Notes under the pieces: generated by a model
What the model was told of the DNA's origin: nothing
Database searches by the model: none
What the model saw: only the letters and a program-made list of their open reading frames with translations
Part shown: positions 63,022 to 64,000 of the stretch, piece after piece
Layout of the letters: the number at the start of each line of letters is the position of its first letter
How positions within the stretch are numbered: position 1 is the stretch's first letter
Made by a program: the position numbers and the translations under genes
Assembly (NCBI RefSeq): GCF_001618955.1
Contig: NZ_LVYV01000009.1
Coordinates: 1-64,000 of the forward strand
DNA: 64,000 bases
Origin: Tardiphaga robiniae
Lineage (GTDB): Bacteria; Pseudomonadota; Alphaproteobacteria; Rhizobiales; Xanthobacteraceae
Direction: 5' to 3'

Positions 63022-64000
63022 GGGCGACGGTCCGTATTCTGAAATATGCACTGCTGGCGCTATTTCTGTCGGGCAGCGCCTCGGTTGCCCGCGCCGCCGA
63101 CGCGGGTTTCACCAGCTTCATCGCCTCGCTCTGGCCCGAAGCCCAGCGGGCCGGCGTCTCGCGCAAAACCTTCGATGAGGCCACACGCGGGCTCGAGCCG
63201 GACTACAAGCTGCCCGATTTGCTGTTGCCCGGCCGTCCTGCCACCGGTGCGCCGTCGCAAGCCGAATTCGTCCAGGTGCCTACCGACTATGTGAAGGAAG
63301 CCAGTATCATCCGGCTGGCCGGCGAAGGGCAACGGCTGCTGCTGAAGCACCGCGCGACACTCACTGCGATCGAACAGCGCTTCGGCGTGCCGGCGACGAT
63401 CATCCTGGCGATCTGGGGGCGCGAGACCGACTACGGCCGCCATGCGCTGCCTTATGATGGCATTCGCGTGCTGGCGACGCAGGCTTATGTCGGCCGCCGC
63501 AAGGACCAGTATCGCGGCGAGTTCATCGCAGCATTGAAGCTGATCGAGAGTGGCGACGTGACGCGCAAGGATCTGCGCGTGTCTTGGGGCGGTGCGACGG
63601 GGTTCACGCAATTCCTGCCGTCGGAACTGGGCAAGCACGGCGTCGATTTCGACGGCGATGGCCGTGTCGATATCTGGAAATCAATCCCGGATGCGCTGGC
63701 ATCCGCGGCGCAGCAACTCACCAACAAAGGTTGGCAACGCGGTCTGCGTTGGGCCTATGAAGTGCGCGCGCCGGCCAATGCCGACTGCACCATGGGTGTT
63801 CCGGAAGTCACCCGGCCGATTGGGGAGTGGATTCGTGCCGGCTTCATTCCGGTCCGTGGCGAGAAGCTCAGCGCGGCGGAGCAGGCGCAGCCGGCATCGC
63901 TGCTGCAGCCGGAGGGCATCTATGGTCCGGCTTTCCTGACGACAAAGAACTATTTTGTCATCAAGGAATATAATTTCTCTGATCTCTATGTGTTGTTCGT
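63018..64000 (+). CDS. Lytic murein transglycosylase, MltB type (3' end beyond window)
   Basis: TTG at 63018 (overlapping the previous stop as TTGA) starts an open frame that reaches the window end (327 codons). Signal peptide of about 26 residues ending VARA-ADAG. The catalytic Glu136 is in LAIWGRETDYG, followed by GATGFTQFLPSE and DFDGDGRVDIW, all typical of MltB. It would cleave glycan strands to 1,6-anhydromuropeptides. The C-terminus is not seen. No ATG is available in this frame upstream of the domain. Confidence 0.85.
   Translation, partial: MRATVRILKYALLALFLSGSASVARAADAGFTSFIASLWPEAQRAGVSRKTFDEATRGLEPDYKLPDLLLPGRPATGAPSQAEFVQVPTDYVKEASIIRLAGEGQRLLLKHRATLTAIEQRFGVPATIILAIWGRETDYGRHALPYDGIRVLATQAYVGRRKDQYRGEFIAALKLIESGDVTRKDLRVSWGGATGFTQFLPSELGKHGVDFDGDGRVDIWKSIPDALASAAQQLTNKGWQRGLRWAYEVRAPANADCTMGVPEVTRPIGEWIRAGFIPVRGEKLSAAEQAQPASLLQPEGIYGPAFLTTKNYFVIKEYNFSDLYVLF

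Overview
The window reads as chromosomal DNA of an alphaproteobacterium of the Bradyrhizobium / Rhodopseudomonas / Tardiphaga / Afipia group (Nitrobacteraceae). This is judged by eye from high-GC coding sequence, many acyl-CoA and aromatic-catabolism genes, several classes of REP-like palindromes, and the general look of the proteins; no database was searched. No rRNA, tRNA or CRISPR array was seen.

Left edge (1-785): the tail of an IS110-type transposase abuts half of a REP palindrome. A 450-bp non-coding repeat follows, with a sigma70-like promoter at its start and a long hairpin at its end. Next come an amidase, a glutathione peroxidase and a DUF3297 protein.

Centre (about 3.0-31.2 kb): a large aromatic catabolism region. 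Its core is a 2-aminobenzoate-type CoA ligase (29032), a two-domain 2-aminobenzoyl-CoA (salicylyl-CoA type) monooxygenase/reductase (18209) and beta-oxidation-like enzymes: two acyl-CoA dehydrogenase-family proteins, an enoyl-CoA hydratase, an SDR and a 3-hydroxyacyl-CoA dehydrogenase. Accessory genes are an opine-dehydrogenase-family protein, a second CoA ligase, two alpha/beta hydrolases (one arylformamidase-like), two paralogous cupins, two flavin monooxygenases and a RidA-like protein. Uptake is represented by a complete Liv-type ABC importer and by an SsuBC-like ABC importer that lacks a binding protein. A MarR and an AraC regulator sit inside. The same 14-bp imperfect palindrome (YTTKARGNYTAAAA) lies in or near the promoter of seven genes or operons here, with a weaker eighth copy; in four of them it occupies the end of a TTG-N16-TAAARY promoter. 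This points to one regulon, most simply controlled by the MarR protein, for degradation of anthranilate or an anthranilate-yielding compound.

Right of that (31.2-46.4 kb): regulators with efflux-type MFS transporters, a PHB depolymerase, a GST, a cupin gene broken by a one-base frameshift, two tandem orphan solute-binding proteins, an enoyl-CoA hydratase, an SMP-30 lactonase, a GNAT and a TetR/MFS pair with a 25-bp dyad between them. The van operon (vanA, GntR regulator, vanB; 46.4-49.2 kb) has TGTATAC palindromes upstream and is shielded from the neighbouring moxR gene by an intrinsic terminator.

Right end (49.4-64 kb): mostly housekeeping or conserved genes: MoxR ATPase, GlsB-type membrane protein, a membrane diguanylate cyclase, a CoxE-like VWA protein with a rhodanese, SseA, an L,D-transpeptidase, a 2-hydroxyacid dehydrogenase, EttA, a trans-aconitate methyltransferase-like protein, an UPF0114 protein and the start of an MltB-type lytic transglycosylase that runs off the window.
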